Below, piece after piece: positions 1 to 8,372 of a stretch of 64,000 nucleotides of DNA (positions are counted from its first letter, which is position 1; every line of letters begins with the position of its first letter). The position numbers were made by a program, and so were the translations under genes. The DNA is taken from the NCBI GenBank assembly GCA_903827245.1, contig CAIKHO010000042.1:1-64000 (forward strand), written 5' to 3'. A model generated the notes under the pieces. That model worked only from the letters and a program-made list of their open reading frames with translations, was not told where the DNA came from and ran no database searches. The stretch is from an uncultured Opitutia bacterium (lineage in GTDB: Bacteria > Verrucomicrobiota > Verrucomicrobiia > Opitutales > Opitutaceae).

Positions 1-20
1 TATCACCCTAGAGTCGACCC

Positions 21-284
21 ATGAACCAGCCCAACCGCCGGCGTGCCCGCGATCCGCGCCGCGACGAGATGACCCGTGCCATGATCGCGTGCAAACAGAA
101 GCTGCTGGAAGCGGAAAAACTGCCGGACGGGCCGGCCAAGGTTATCATGCAGAACGCCGCCATCGCGTTGCTCTCGAAGGACACTCCGAAACGTCCGGAT
201 CGCCGGAAGTCAAACGCATCGACTGGCTCCGCCCACAGTGATTCGGAATTGGCCGAACTGGCCCGTCAGTTATTGATGTCCTGA
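21..284 (+). CDS. Small basic hypothetical protein (87 aa)
   Basis: An 87-residue open frame starting at ATG 21, rich in Arg/Lys at the N-terminus (RRRARDPRR) with a middle segment likely to be helical (about residues 17-52). I do not recognise a family and see no membrane segment or signal peptide. It converges on recR, whose stop lies 38 bp away. The first 20 bases of the window contain CTAGAGTCGACC, which looks like a cloning polylinker, so the true upstream context and the start are uncertain; no Shine-Dalgarno is visible. The frame is longer than expected by chance only moderately at this GC content, so treat it as a probable rather than certain gene. Confidence 0.45.
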   Translation: MNQPNRRRARDPRRDEMTRAMIACKQKLLEAEKLPDGPAKVIMQNAAIALLSKDTPKRPDRRKSNASTGSAHSDSELAELARQLLMS

Positions 285-322
285 ACCCGGTCGCGGTCGT
301 TTCGCCCGACCAGCCGCGCGCG

Positions 323-919
323 TCAGGAATAATCGCGCCGGCCTTCGAGCGCACTCTTGAGCGTCACCGAGTCGGCGTAGAGCACGCCGCCTCCGCTGGG
401 CAGGCCAAAACCGATGCGCGTGATCTTCACCGCCCGGTCGGCCGGCAGGTGCTGCGTCAGGTAGTGGCAGGTCGCCTCGCCCTCGACGTCGTTCGAGAGG
501 GCCAGGATGAGTTCGCGCACCTCGCCCGTCGCCAGGCGCGCCAGCAGCGACTTCAGGTTGAGGTCGTCCGGGCCGACGCCGTTGATCGGCGAGAGTTTGC
601 CATGCAGCACATGATAGACGCCGCGAAATGCCGCGGATCGCTCCACGGCCACGAGATCTGGCACATGCTCGACCACGCAGACGACGCCTGCATCGCGCCG
701 CTCGTCGGCACAGATGGCACAAAGCCCGCCCTCGGCCAGGTTGCCGCAGCGCGGACAGCGTTTCACCGCCAGCGCCGCCTGCTGCAATGCCTCGACCAGC
801 ACCGGCAACTGTCCCGGCTTCTCCACCAGCAGGTGCAGCGCAATGCGCTCCGACGAGCGATAACCCAGGCCGGGCAGCTGCTTCAGCTGCTTCTGCAGCT
901 TCTCGAAGGCGGGAGTCAT
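323..919 (-). CDS. recR: Recombination mediator RecR
   Basis: A 198-residue RecR, the usual length. It acts with RecF/RecO to load RecA on gapped DNA. Visible order: N-terminal helix-hairpin-helix (LPGLGYRSSERIALHLL, residues 15-31), a Cys4 zinc finger (C55, C58, C67, C70 in CPRCGNLAEGGLCAIC), then the Toprim domain and the C-terminal Walker-B-like tail. The frame is open 21 codons further upstream, but MTPAFEKLQ matches the family start. It follows ybaB on the same strand, the usual ybaB-recR pairing; dnaX, the common third partner, is not present. The gap to ybaB (920-1023) contains inverted TTGAAAG repeats. Confidence 0.95.
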   Translation of the reverse strand: MTPAFEKLQKQLKQLPGLGYRSSERIALHLLVEKPGQLPVLVEALQQAALAVKRCPRCGNLAEGGLCAICADERRDAGVVCVVEHVPDLVAVERSAAFRGVYHVLHGKLSPINGVGPDDLNLKSLLARLATGEVRELILALSNDVEGEATCHYLTQHLPADRAVKITRIGFGLPSGGGVLYADSVTLKSALEGRRDYS

Positions 920-924
920 GGCGT

Positions 925-1012
925 AGTTGAAAGGTGAAAGGACAAAGTTGAAAGCCGGGCCCTGCGACTGGCTTTCATGCAACTTTCAACCTGCCACTTT
1001 CAACTGCGCGGC
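925..1012. repeat. Inverted TTGAAAG/CTTTCAA repeat cluster
   Basis: The gap upstream of recR contains GTTGAAAGGTGAAAGG and AGTTGAAAG on one side and CAACTTTCAACC plus ACTTTCAACTG on the other, so the two halves can pair imperfectly. It is non-coding and looks like one of the short dispersed repeat families of this genome. It sits between ybaB and recR and could act as a hairpin in the transcript. Confidence 0.5.
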
Positions 1013-1023
1013 ACGACCGCGCC

Positions 1024-1332
1024 TCAGAACATTCCCGGCATCTGGAATGCCGAGGTGACCTTCTGCATCTCGGCGTCGTTGTATTCCTTCGACTGCTTGG
1101 CGGCGTCCTGGATGGCGACGAGCAGGGTGTCCGCGACCAGCTTGGCGTCCTCCTTGAGGAATTCCGGGTCGAGCGTGAGCGCGAGGAACTTGCCTCCGCC
1201 GTTGACCTTGAGCTTCACGGCGCCGCCGCCGCTGGTGACCTCGATCTCCTTGGCCTCGAGCTGCGTCTGGAGCGCCTCGATGCCGCGCTGCATTTTCTGG
1301 GCTTGTTTGAGAAGTTTGCCTACGCCGGCCAT
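1024..1332 (-). CDS. ybaB: YbaB/EbfC family nucleoid-associated protein
   Basis: A 102-residue YbaB/EbfC protein, a small DNA-binding dimer found beside recR in most bacteria. The N-terminus MAGVGKLLKQAQKMQ is the classic YbaB start, followed by the VTSGGGAVKLKVNGGG core that forms the shared beta sheet. The open frame runs over 100 codons further upstream, but that stretch lies in the 1333-1666 repeat region and is not part of the family. Probably co-transcribed with recR downstream. DNA binding and nucleoid association are family knowledge. Confidence 0.93.
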   Translation of the reverse strand: MAGVGKLLKQAQKMQRGIEALQTQLEAKEIEVTSGGGAVKLKVNGGGKFLALTLDPEFLKEDAKLVADTLLVAIQDAAKQSKEYNDAEMQKVTSAFQMPGMF

Positions 1333-1666
1333 GGTATGTGTGGGTTGGGGTTGTGGATTTCGGATTGGGCCGGGCGCGGACGGCGCTGGCAAGTTCAGAG
1401 TGCAATGGGCCGTGTCAGGGTTTCGCTGCAGGATGCAGTGCCCCGGAGTTTTTGGCCACTGATTGCACAGATAAAACCCAAATGAATGCCTCCAAGCATC
1501 CGCCCCATCCGTGATCATCGGCGTAATCCGCAGCCAAAGTGATATGAGTTTTAAAAAAAACCAATCATCACCACGGATTCCGCGGATAAAACCTGGATGG
1601 AGAAATCCGCATCCGATCCATCCGTGCCATTGGTGTAATCTGTGGCCAAAAAATCCGTGGTTCGCT
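1333..1666. repeat. Intergenic block of long palindromic repeats
   Basis: Gap of 334 bp with no credible gene. It holds a composite inverted repeat. The left arm TTTGGCCACTGATTGCACAG (1451-1470) pairs with TGTAATCTGTGGCCAAA (1634-1650), and between them lie internal copies of ATCCGTG/CACGGAT-type segments. The same arm sequence recurs at 51264-51337, so this is a dispersed family. It separates ybaB from the downstream end of the epimerase gene. Confidence 0.75.
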
Positions 1667-2563
1667 CTACCCATTCAGCAGCGCGGCATAACCCTCGCGA
1701 AAACTGGGAAACGCCGGGCGCCAGCCCAGCGACTGCTTCAACCGGGCATTGGCAATGATGCGATCGGGCGTCGTGGCGCGGCGGCCCGCGGCCGGTGCGT
1801 CCGTGAATCGCGGCAGTGGCACGCCCAGACGCGCAGCGAGCCAGCCCGTGATTTCCCCACGGGTGGCGGCGGCATCGTCGGCTACGTTGAAAACCGCATC
1901 CTTCCGCTCCGTCGGCGCCAGCAGCGCCGCCCAGATCGCGGCGCAGATATCGTCGCGATGAATGAGGTTGAGGTGATCCTGCGCCCGGCCGCCGACTTCG
2001 CCGGCGCGCACCTGATCGAGCAGACGGTGGCGCCCCGGCCCGTAAATCCCGGCCAGCCGCAGGATGAACCAACGCGCACAGGCCCCCGCATGGTTGCGCA
2101 GCAGCGTTTCGGCTTCAAGCAGTACCTGCGCGGTGTCGCCCGCGCCCGCCGTGGAGGCCGCCTCATCGACTACCGCTCCCCCGCCCTGCGGATAGACCGA
2201 CGTGCTCCCGGTGTAAATGAACGTGCCCGCCGGTCCGCGCTGCGCCCAGGCAAGGATGGATCGCATACCTTCCACATAGCTGCGCCGGTAGCCCTCGACC
2301 CCGCCGCCGCCGGAACTCACGCAGTTGAGCACGAAGTCCGCGTCTCCGGGAATGCCGGCGTGCCAGGCGTCCCCCGCAAGTTCCGCCACCACCACTCCCA
2401 CCCCCGCGGCGCGCAACGGATCCGCCTTCGCGGCATTCCGCGTGAGCGCGGTCACCTTCAGGCCGCGGGCCACCGCCTGCCGCGCCATTTCGCCGCCCAC
2501 ATAGCCGCAGCCGAGGATCACGAGGTGTTTTCCTGAAAGATTTCCGTGGGCATCCGCCGTCAT
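1667..2563 (-). CDS. NAD(P)-dependent epimerase/dehydratase-like protein (extended SDR)
   Basis: A 298-residue extended short-chain dehydrogenase. The Rossmann fold begins with LVILGCGYVGGEMARQA (GxGxxG variant). FIYTGSTSVYPQ marks the Ser/Tyr strand, but the canonical YxxxK is not evident, so catalysis may differ from classical epimerases. FILRLAGIYGPGRH and LIHRDDICAAI are typical of YeeZ/YbjT-like NAD-dependent sugar epimerases. Start chosen at ATG 2563 with GAGAAG just upstream; the frame is open well beyond but overlaps the divergent DJ-1 gene. Only 18 bp separate the two start codons. Substrate unknown. Confidence 0.8.
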   Translation of the reverse strand: MTADAHGNLSGKHLVILGCGYVGGEMARQAVARGLKVTALTRNAAKADPLRAAGVGVVVAELAGDAWHAGIPGDADFVLNCVSSGGGGVEGYRRSYVEGMRSILAWAQRGPAGTFIYTGSTSVYPQGGGAVVDEAASTAGAGDTAQVLLEAETLLRNHAGACARWFILRLAGIYGPGRHRLLDQVRAGEVGGRAQDHLNLIHRDDICAAIWAALLAPTERKDAVFNVADDAAATRGEITGWLAARLGVPLPRFTDAPAAGRRATTPDRIIANARLKQSLGWRPAFPSFREGYAALLNG

Positions 2564-2581
2564 TCTTCTCAGGTTCGCACG

Positions 2582-3121
2582 ATGTCCACGGTTCTCGCAA
2601 TCCTCGCGGAGGGTTTTGAAGAAATTGAAGTGACCGCCCCGGTCGACCTGCTGCGCCGGGCGGGCGTCGAGGTGACCGTCGCCGCCCTGGGCGAAGGCAT
2701 CCATGTCACCGGCCGCAACGGCCTGACGATGCATGCCGACACGACCCTCGCGGCCGTGGAAACGCGCGAGTTCGACTGTCTTTTCCTTCCCGGCGGTCCC
2801 GGCGTGGCGCACCTGCGCGCCGATCCGCGGGTGCGCGCGCTCGTCCTGCGCCAGCAGGCCGCCGGCCGCTGGCTCGCGGCCATCTGCGCGGCGCCGGCGG
2901 TACTGCATGATGCGGGCCTCCTCGCCGGCCGACGTTATACCGCGCATTTTTCCGTGGCCAAGGAATTGCCGGCCATCCTCGCCGATGAACGCGTCGTGGC
3001 GGATGGCAACCTCCTCACCTCGCGCGGCGCGGGCACGGCGATCGATTTCGGACTTTTGCTCGTCGCCAAACTTGTCTCGCCCGCGAAGGCCAGAGAGGTC
3101 GCGCAATCCATCTGCGCGTGA
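2582..3121 (+). CDS. DJ-1/PfpI family protein (YajL/ThiJ-like)
   Basis: A 179-residue DJ-1/PfpI protein. Conserved parts: N-terminal VLAILAEGFEEIE with the acidic Glu next to the active site, and the nucleophile elbow WLAAICAAPAVL with the reactive Cys. Length matches YajL and DJ-1. Family members are implicated in protein deglycation or chaperone activity; the exact role here is inference. Start ATG 2582 is the first Met giving the standard MSTVLAILAEGFEE beginning; no strong Shine-Dalgarno. It diverges from the epimerase gene, so the two promoters must overlap in or near coding sequence. Confidence 0.88.
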   Translation: MSTVLAILAEGFEEIEVTAPVDLLRRAGVEVTVAALGEGIHVTGRNGLTMHADTTLAAVETREFDCLFLPGGPGVAHLRADPRVRALVLRQQAAGRWLAAICAAPAVLHDAGLLAGRRYTAHFSVAKELPAILADERVVADGNLLTSRGAGTAIDFGLLLVAKLVSPAKAREVAQSICA

Positions 3122-3311
3122 TTTTTTCCCGACGCATAATGCGTAATACCGCTCACTACCAACGTGATTGCGTTGGCGACGGCTTCGCTTAGGACTTTCT
3201 GGGCTGGGGTTAAAACCCTAGCAATTACCCTATGGGCCACTCCGCCCTTTCCCTTGCTCCGGTCACTTACGTGCGGGAAGTGACGGGGCGAAGCCATCCC
3301 GAACCAACACC

Positions 3312-4212
3312 ATGTGCGGCATAGCCGGATTTATCAGCGCGCAGGACACACCTGACGCCCGCTCCACGGCCGTCGGGCGCATGTGCACGAGCATGCTGCA
3401 TCGCGGCCCCGACGATGGCGGGATGGAAACCGTGGGCGACGCAACCCTGGGCATGCGCCGGCTCGCCATTTTCGATCCGACCCATGGACATCAGCCCATG
3501 GTGACGCCGGACGGGCGCCACATCCTGATTTTCAATGGCGCGATTTATAACTTCCGGGTCTTGCGTGATGAGCTGGCCGTGGCGGGTTATCCCTTTCGGA
3601 CCAATTGCGACACGGAAGTCCTCCTCGCGGCGTATGCGCGCTGGGGCGAACAATGCCTGCCGCGCCTGCAAGGCATGTTCGCCTTTGCGGTCTGGGATGC
3701 GCACGAAAGGACACTTTTCCTCGCGCGCGATCCGTTCGGCATCAAGCCACTCTATTACCACCAGGAAATTGGCGGGCGGCTGTTGTTCGCCTCGGAACTC
3801 AATGCGTTGCTCACCTCCGGGGCCTTCAACGCCGAGATCGACCCGCAGGCCGTGGCCGACTACCTCGCGTGGTTTGCCGTGCCGGCGCCGCGCACGATCT
3901 ACCGCGGCGTCCGCAGCCTGCGCCCCGGCGAATGCGCCACGCTGCGCGACGGCCACCTAGTGATCCGGAGCTACTGGAATTTCGGGTCCATGCGCCACGA
4001 CCAGGCGGTGTGTGCCACGCCGGAAGACTTCACGGCCGAGCTGCGCCGCCGCCTCGAGGCCACCATCCGGGCCCATGTCGTCGCCGATGTGCCCGTGGGC
4101 GCCTTTCTTTCCGGCGGCCTGGATTCCGCCATCGTCACCGGGCTGATGACGCGGCTCACCGGCACGCGGCTCAAGACGTTTTCCATTGGCTTCGCCGAGG
4201 CCGGCTACTCGG
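3312..4212 (+). pseudogene. asnB: Asparagine synthetase (glutamine-hydrolysing), 5' fragment only
   Basis: About 300 residues of an AsnB-type asparagine synthetase, half the usual length of about 600. Present: the class II glutamine amidotransferase domain starting MCGIAGF (nucleophile Cys2), RGPDD, FNGAIYNF, GMFAFAVWD, RDPFGIKPLYY, and the start of the synthetase domain with its PP-loop FLSGGLDSA. Similarity ends at IGFAEAGYSED (about 4210). The next bases encode a hydrophobic protein in another frame, and this frame stops at 4271. The rest of the synthetase domain is nowhere in the window. Such genes are common in polysaccharide clusters. The fragment cannot be a complete enzyme. A real deletion or an assembly join are both possible. 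Confidence 0.88.
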
Positions 4213-5371
4213 AGGACTGGTTGCAGTCGCCCTTTTCACGGCTGTCGGTGGCAGGGACGCACCCGCCCTGAAAGCCGCCGCCACCGTGCTGGGCCTGATG
4301 GCTTTTTTGGGGCCGTTGCCGGGCTGGTGGATTCTTTCGGTCCGTCCGGACATCTGGGCGCTCGCGCTCGAGACCGCCGGCGTGGCCGCCTTGCTTCTGC
4401 TGCACCAGAAACTCCCCCGGGCCGCGGTCATCGGCGCCGCGCTGCTCATCTACGCCGCATGGTCATGCAAGCAGACCTATGTCGCCGGGGCCGGAGCCTC
4501 GTTGATTTTCCTGCTCGCCCGGCGCAACTGGCGAGACGCGCTGCTGCTCGCCTCGCTGTCCGCACTCTTGGTGGTCCCGACCATCCTGATGCTCGGGCCC
4601 GATTACCGTTTCACGCAGCGTGCTGCCGCCATCGCAGCGGATTTTCAGCTTGAGACCGGTTGGGGCAACCTCGTGTCCGCGATCGAAAAATCATTTCCGC
4701 TTCTGCTGGCGCTGCCTCTCGTTTACCGGGCCTGGCGCGAGCAGGGTTTCCGCCCCGCCATGCCCTCGCTCGCCTCCGATGCACTCCTGCTCGGCACGGT
4801 CGGGCTGGGCCTCAGCCTGGCCGAAGCCCTTCCCGCCAGTTGCAAGAGCGGGGCGGCGACCAACTACTATTTCACCTGCTTCCTCATGCTGGGCCTTGCG
4901 GCGGTCGCAGCCTTTCGGCTGACCGCCGTTCGCTGGACCCCCTTTTTCGTCTGCAGCGCACTTGTTCTGCTGCTCGCCATGGCATCTTCCGGAAGGTTCG
5001 GCACCTTGTCGATCCGGCCGGAAGCGGAATTGCTCGCCCGGCGCTGGACGGCCTGGCAGCAACAGCCTGAACCGCGTTACAGCTCGGATTCCCGCCTCAA
5101 CCTGCCCTGGCTCCTGCATGATTCACCGCCCATCGTGCGCGCCTTTAACTACGAATGGGACCGGGCCCATCTCCGCCACTTCGAGGCCGGTGGCATCGGC
5201 GGATTGATTGAAAGTGGATTCTTCGCCTCCCTGCTTTTGCCGCGCGAGACCACGGACGTCTATGACCGCGGCCTGCTCTCCCTTTATATCCGGGAAGGCG
5301 AGGTCGCGGGGCTTGTGCTTTTCCGGCGTCGTGATCAGGTGTTCAGCAAGTCCGTCACGATCCATCCATGA
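4213..5371 (+). pseudogene. Polytopic membrane protein, 3' fragment (glycosyltransferase-like)
   Basis: From about 4213 a frame shifted relative to asnB encodes some 385 residues of an integral membrane protein with about eight hydrophobic segments (for example ALFTAVGG..., LLLASLSALLVVPTILML, YFTCFLMLGLAAVAAF, FFVCSALVLLLAMA) and a soluble C-terminal domain. The general look, an acyl/glycosyl-carrier type multi-TM protein with a C-terminal periplasmic domain, is compatible with GT-C or GT39-like enzymes, but I cannot assign a family. No start codon or signal exists at its beginning; it emerges straight from the asnB fragment, so the N-terminal part is missing. Its stop overlaps the next start (ATGA at 5368), so it was originally in one operon with the flavoprotein. 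Confidence 0.8.
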
Positions 5372-6759
5372 TTAAATCCTACGACTTCCTGGTCATCGGT
5401 GGAGGCAGCGCCGGCTACAACGCGGCACGGACCGCGGCGGCGAGCGGACAGCGGGTCGCGATCATTGACGGCGCCCGCCAGCTCGGCGGCCTTTGCATCC
5501 TGCGCGGGTGCATGCCCTCAAAAACCCTGCTGTACATGGCCGATGTGCTCCATCTCGCCCAGAAGGGCGCAACCTTCGGGCTGCGAATCCCCCGGGCGCG
5601 GGCGGACATGAAGGCCATCCATGCGCGGAAACTGAAAATCATCGGGGAATTTGCGGGTTACCGCGTGCAGGCGCTCAAAACCGGCCGCTTCGATCTCATT
5701 CGCAGCCATGCGCGTTTTGTGGATCCGCATACAGTCGAACTCTCCAACGGCCGGCGGCTGCACGGGAAGCATTTCCTCATCGCCACCGGCTCCAAGGTCA
5801 GTGTGCCCCCTGTGCCCGGGCTCAATGAGGTCAAGTTTTGGACGAGTGACGACATCCTCGACCTGAGTTTTACGCCGAAGAGCGTGCTGGTGCTCGGCGG
5901 CGGGATCGTGGCCTGCGAGCTTGCCCAGTTTTTAAACCGGATCGGCACCCGCGTCACGCTCATCCAGCGCAGCCCAAACATCCTGCGCGACCACTCCGGG
6001 GAGGCCAGCGCGGTGGTGCAGCAGGCGTTTGTCGATGAGGGCATCGAGCTGTTCGCCGGCACCCGGATCCAGGGCGTCAGCCAGGGCCCGCGGGGTGTCA
6101 CCGTCACGTTCCTGCACGACGGCCAGCGCATCACGCGGCGGGCTGAGCACCTCTTCAACGCCCTCGGTCGCGAGCCTAATACCACCGGGCTCAATCTCGC
6201 CGCCGCCGGCGTGAAAACCAAGCCCAACGGGCAGGTTATCATCAATCGCTGGCAGCAGACCAATGCGCCCCATATCTACGCGGCGGGCGATTGTTCCGGG
6301 CCGGCGGAAATCGTCCACATTGCCATCCAGCAGGGTGTGCTCGCGGCCCAGCACGCCGCTGGCATCAAGGGCCTCAAGGCCGTCGACTTCTCACTGTTGC
6401 TCAATGTCGTCTTCACCGACCCGCAACTCGCCACCATCGGCCGGCTCGAGCGAGAGCTGGACCAGGCCGGCACGCCTTTCATTCGCGCCAGCTACCCGTT
6501 CAACGACCATGGGAAATCGATCCTCATGGACGCCAATTACGGCTATGTGAAGATTATCGCGGAGCCGCGGAGAGGCCGCATCCTCGGGGCCGAGATTGTC
6601 GGCAAGGACGCCGGTGAACTCATCCATTGCTTCAGCGGCCCGCTGGCCATGCGCGCGACCGTCTTCGATCTGCTCCGGGCACCGTGGTATCATCCGACCC
6701 TCGCCGAGATCATCACGTACCCGCTCGAGGAAATTGCCGAACAGATCGGTAGTAAATGA
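5368..6759 (+). CDS. Dihydrolipoamide dehydrogenase/mercuric reductase-like flavoprotein
   Basis: A 463-residue class I pyridine nucleotide-disulphide oxidoreductase. Visible: FAD site YDFLVIGGGSAGYNAA, redox disulphide in GGLCILRGCMPSK (CxxxxC), NAD(P) site VLVLGGGIVACELA, second FAD motif IYAAGDCSG, and the C-terminal dimer/active-site motif WYHPTLAEIITYPLEE with the catalytic His-Glu pair. It is distinct from the bona fide LpdA at 33195 (LCILRGC rather than TCLNWGC). It is translationally coupled by ATGA overlaps to the membrane protein before it and the methyltransferase after it, so its physiological partner may lie in the glycan cluster rather than in a 2-oxoacid dehydrogenase. Substrate unknown. 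Confidence 0.87.
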   Translation: MIKSYDFLVIGGGSAGYNAARTAAASGQRVAIIDGARQLGGLCILRGCMPSKTLLYMADVLHLAQKGATFGLRIPRARADMKAIHARKLKIIGEFAGYRVQALKTGRFDLIRSHARFVDPHTVELSNGRRLHGKHFLIATGSKVSVPPVPGLNEVKFWTSDDILDLSFTPKSVLVLGGGIVACELAQFLNRIGTRVTLIQRSPNILRDHSGEASAVVQQAFVDEGIELFAGTRIQGVSQGPRGVTVTFLHDGQRITRRAEHLFNALGREPNTTGLNLAAAGVKTKPNGQVIINRWQQTNAPHIYAAGDCSGPAEIVHIAIQQGVLAAQHAAGIKGLKAVDFSLLLNVVFTDPQLATIGRLERELDQAGTPFIRASYPFNDHGKSILMDANYGYVKIIAEPRRGRILGAEIVGKDAGELIHCFSGPLAMRATVFDLLRAPWYHPTLAEIITYPLEEIAEQIGSK

Positions 6760-7520
6760 ACACCGTTGTCAGCAACGGGATCAAGCGGGTGTTGTCGCTT
6801 CCCTTCATCGCCCGCCTGCCGGTGCGCGTGCGCCGCGGCGTCGCAGCCGGCGCGCACTGGACCTTTTTTCCCTGGACCGCGTACTGGCGCGGCACCCATG
6901 AACCAGAGGTCCAAGCTCTTCTGGCGGGACTGATGGACTGGACCGGAAAGTCCGTCTGGGATCTCGGGAGCCACTTTGGATTGTTCGCGGTCGGGCTCGG
7001 TCGCCGCGTGGGCCCAACCGGGGCTGTTGCGGCCTTCGAGCCCCATCCGGATAACTTTGCCCGGCTGCGATTGCACCTGAGTCGGAACCATCTCGACTGG
7101 GTGCATCCATTTCAAATCGCGGCCTCAGATCACACCGGCCATGAGCGTCTCCTGATCTACAAGGGCGGTGCGTCCACCACGGCGCATCTTCTTTATGACG
7201 ATGAAACCCTGCACGCCGGCATCCCCTATTTCGATGTTGAGCTGCGTCCGCTCGACGAACTGGTGGACGAAGGCCGGATCCGCCCGCCCGATTTCGTGAA
7301 GATTGATGTCGAGGGCCACGGGCACCGGGCGCTGGCCGGTGCCATTCGCACCATTCGCGCACACCGGCCAGTGATCCTGATGGGGCTCCATAGTTTGGCC
7401 GAGGTGGCCGGCACCGAGGAACTGCTCCAGCCGCTAGGGTATGTATTTGAGCCGGTAAAACCAGGAGCGCCTCCCGACCGGATTGGCTGGGATTACCTGC
7501 TGCGTCCGGCCGCCAGGTAG
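6756..7520 (+). CDS. FkbM family SAM-dependent methyltransferase
   Basis: A 254-residue FkbM-type methyltransferase. The SAM motif I is VWDLGSHFGLFAVGLGRRVG, followed by VAAFEPHPDNFARLRLHL (FEP motif of the family) and the diagnostic FVKIDVEGHGHRAL motif. These enzymes O-methylate sugars or polyketides; in a neighbourhood with asparagine synthetase and a membrane protein fragment, methylation of a surface glycan is a fair inference. Starts inside the stop codon of the upstream flavoprotein (ATGA at 6756), indicating an operon. It ends 66 bp from the convergent hisA. Confidence 0.88.
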   Translation: MNTVVSNGIKRVLSLPFIARLPVRVRRGVAAGAHWTFFPWTAYWRGTHEPEVQALLAGLMDWTGKSVWDLGSHFGLFAVGLGRRVGPTGAVAAFEPHPDNFARLRLHLSRNHLDWVHPFQIAASDHTGHERLLIYKGGASTTAHLLYDDETLHAGIPYFDVELRPLDELVDEGRIRPPDFVKIDVEGHGHRALAGAIRTIRAHRPVILMGLHSLAEVAGTEELLQPLGYVFEPVKPGAPPDRIGWDYLLRPAAR

Positions 7521-7586
7521 CGTAAGGCCGGGCTCCCGGCGGGCACAATCACGGGAAGAACGCGGCGAATCCCGCGTGCGGCCGAT

Positions 7587-8324
7587 TCAGCGCCTCTCCG
7601 TTCGCGCGATACCCAAAAGATCGTCGAGCTCCACGCGCTTTTCGTAAAGCGCCTTGCCGACAATCACGCCGTCGAGGTTGACACAACGCAGCGCGAGCTC
7701 CGCCAGGGCCGAGACATCCTCGCGCCGGCTGACTCCGCCACTGGCAATGACCCGGGCCTTCACCGCCGTGAGCATGGCCTCCTGCGCGAGCAAATTCGGC
7801 CCGGTCAGCATGCCGTCTGTGCCGATATCCGTGTAGATGAGCGTGGCCACGCCCAGCCCGTCCATGCGCCGCGCCAGCGCGAGAGCTCCCGTGCCAGTGG
7901 TGGCCACCCAGCCCTTGGTCGCCACCTGGCCGTTTTTCGCATCGATGCCGACCGCCACCTGGGCACCGTACGCCCGCACCAGTTCGGCGATGAATTCCTC
8001 GCTCTCGGCCGCGCGCGTGCCGATGACCACCCGGCTGACCCCCAGCCCGAGCGCCCGATCCACGGCGGCGCGGGTGCGCAGGCCGCCGCCGAGCTGCACC
8101 TTTAGGCCCACGGCGGCGATGGCCTTGACCACCGCCAGGTTCTGCGGCTCGCCGGCAAACGCACCATCGAGATCCACCACGTGCACCCAGGCACTGCCCT
8201 GCGCCTTGAAGAGGGCCGCCACCTCCGCCGGATTCTCCGCGTAAACGGTCTCTTGGTCGGCGCGCCCCTGCGTCAGCCGTACACAACGGCCGCCCTTGAT
8301 ATCAATCGCGGGATAGATGGTCAT
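7587..8324 (-). CDS. hisA: Phosphoribosylformimino-AICAR ribotide isomerase HisA
   Basis: A 245-residue TIM-barrel HisA, fourth step of histidine synthesis. The start MTIYPAIDIKGGRCVRL carries the first catalytic Asp (PAIDI) and the phosphate-binding QLGGGLRT and IASGGVS loops are present; the second catalytic Asp lies in YTDIGTDGM. VGIDAKNGQVATKGW is typical. No other his genes are adjacent. It is divergent from the M42 peptidase with 48 bp between starts, in which a GCAAAGGCGC-type repeat fragment lies. Confidence 0.95.
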   Translation of the reverse strand: MTIYPAIDIKGGRCVRLTQGRADQETVYAENPAEVAALFKAQGSAWVHVVDLDGAFAGEPQNLAVVKAIAAVGLKVQLGGGLRTRAAVDRALGLGVSRVVIGTRAAESEEFIAELVRAYGAQVAVGIDAKNGQVATKGWVATTGTGALALARRMDGLGVATLIYTDIGTDGMLTGPNLLAQEAMLTAVKARVIASGGVSRREDVSALAELALRCVNLDGVIVGKALYEKRVELDDLLGIARTERR

Positions 8325-8329
8325 TCGGA

Positions 8330-8366
8330 AAAACGCTTTGCGCCCAGACGCAAAGGCGCGAGACTA
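8330..8366. repeat. CTTTGCGC/GCAAAGGCGC short repeat
   Basis: Between hisA and the M42 peptidase lies ACGCTTTGCGCCCAGACGC followed by AAAGGCGCGAG. Related CCTTTGCGCCTTTGCG text recurs upstream of prfC (about 49451-49480) and GCGCAAAGAG after hemF (53829). It is a short dispersed family occupying the space where promoters for both divergent genes would be expected. Confidence 0.5.
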
Positions 8367-8372
8367 AAACCC

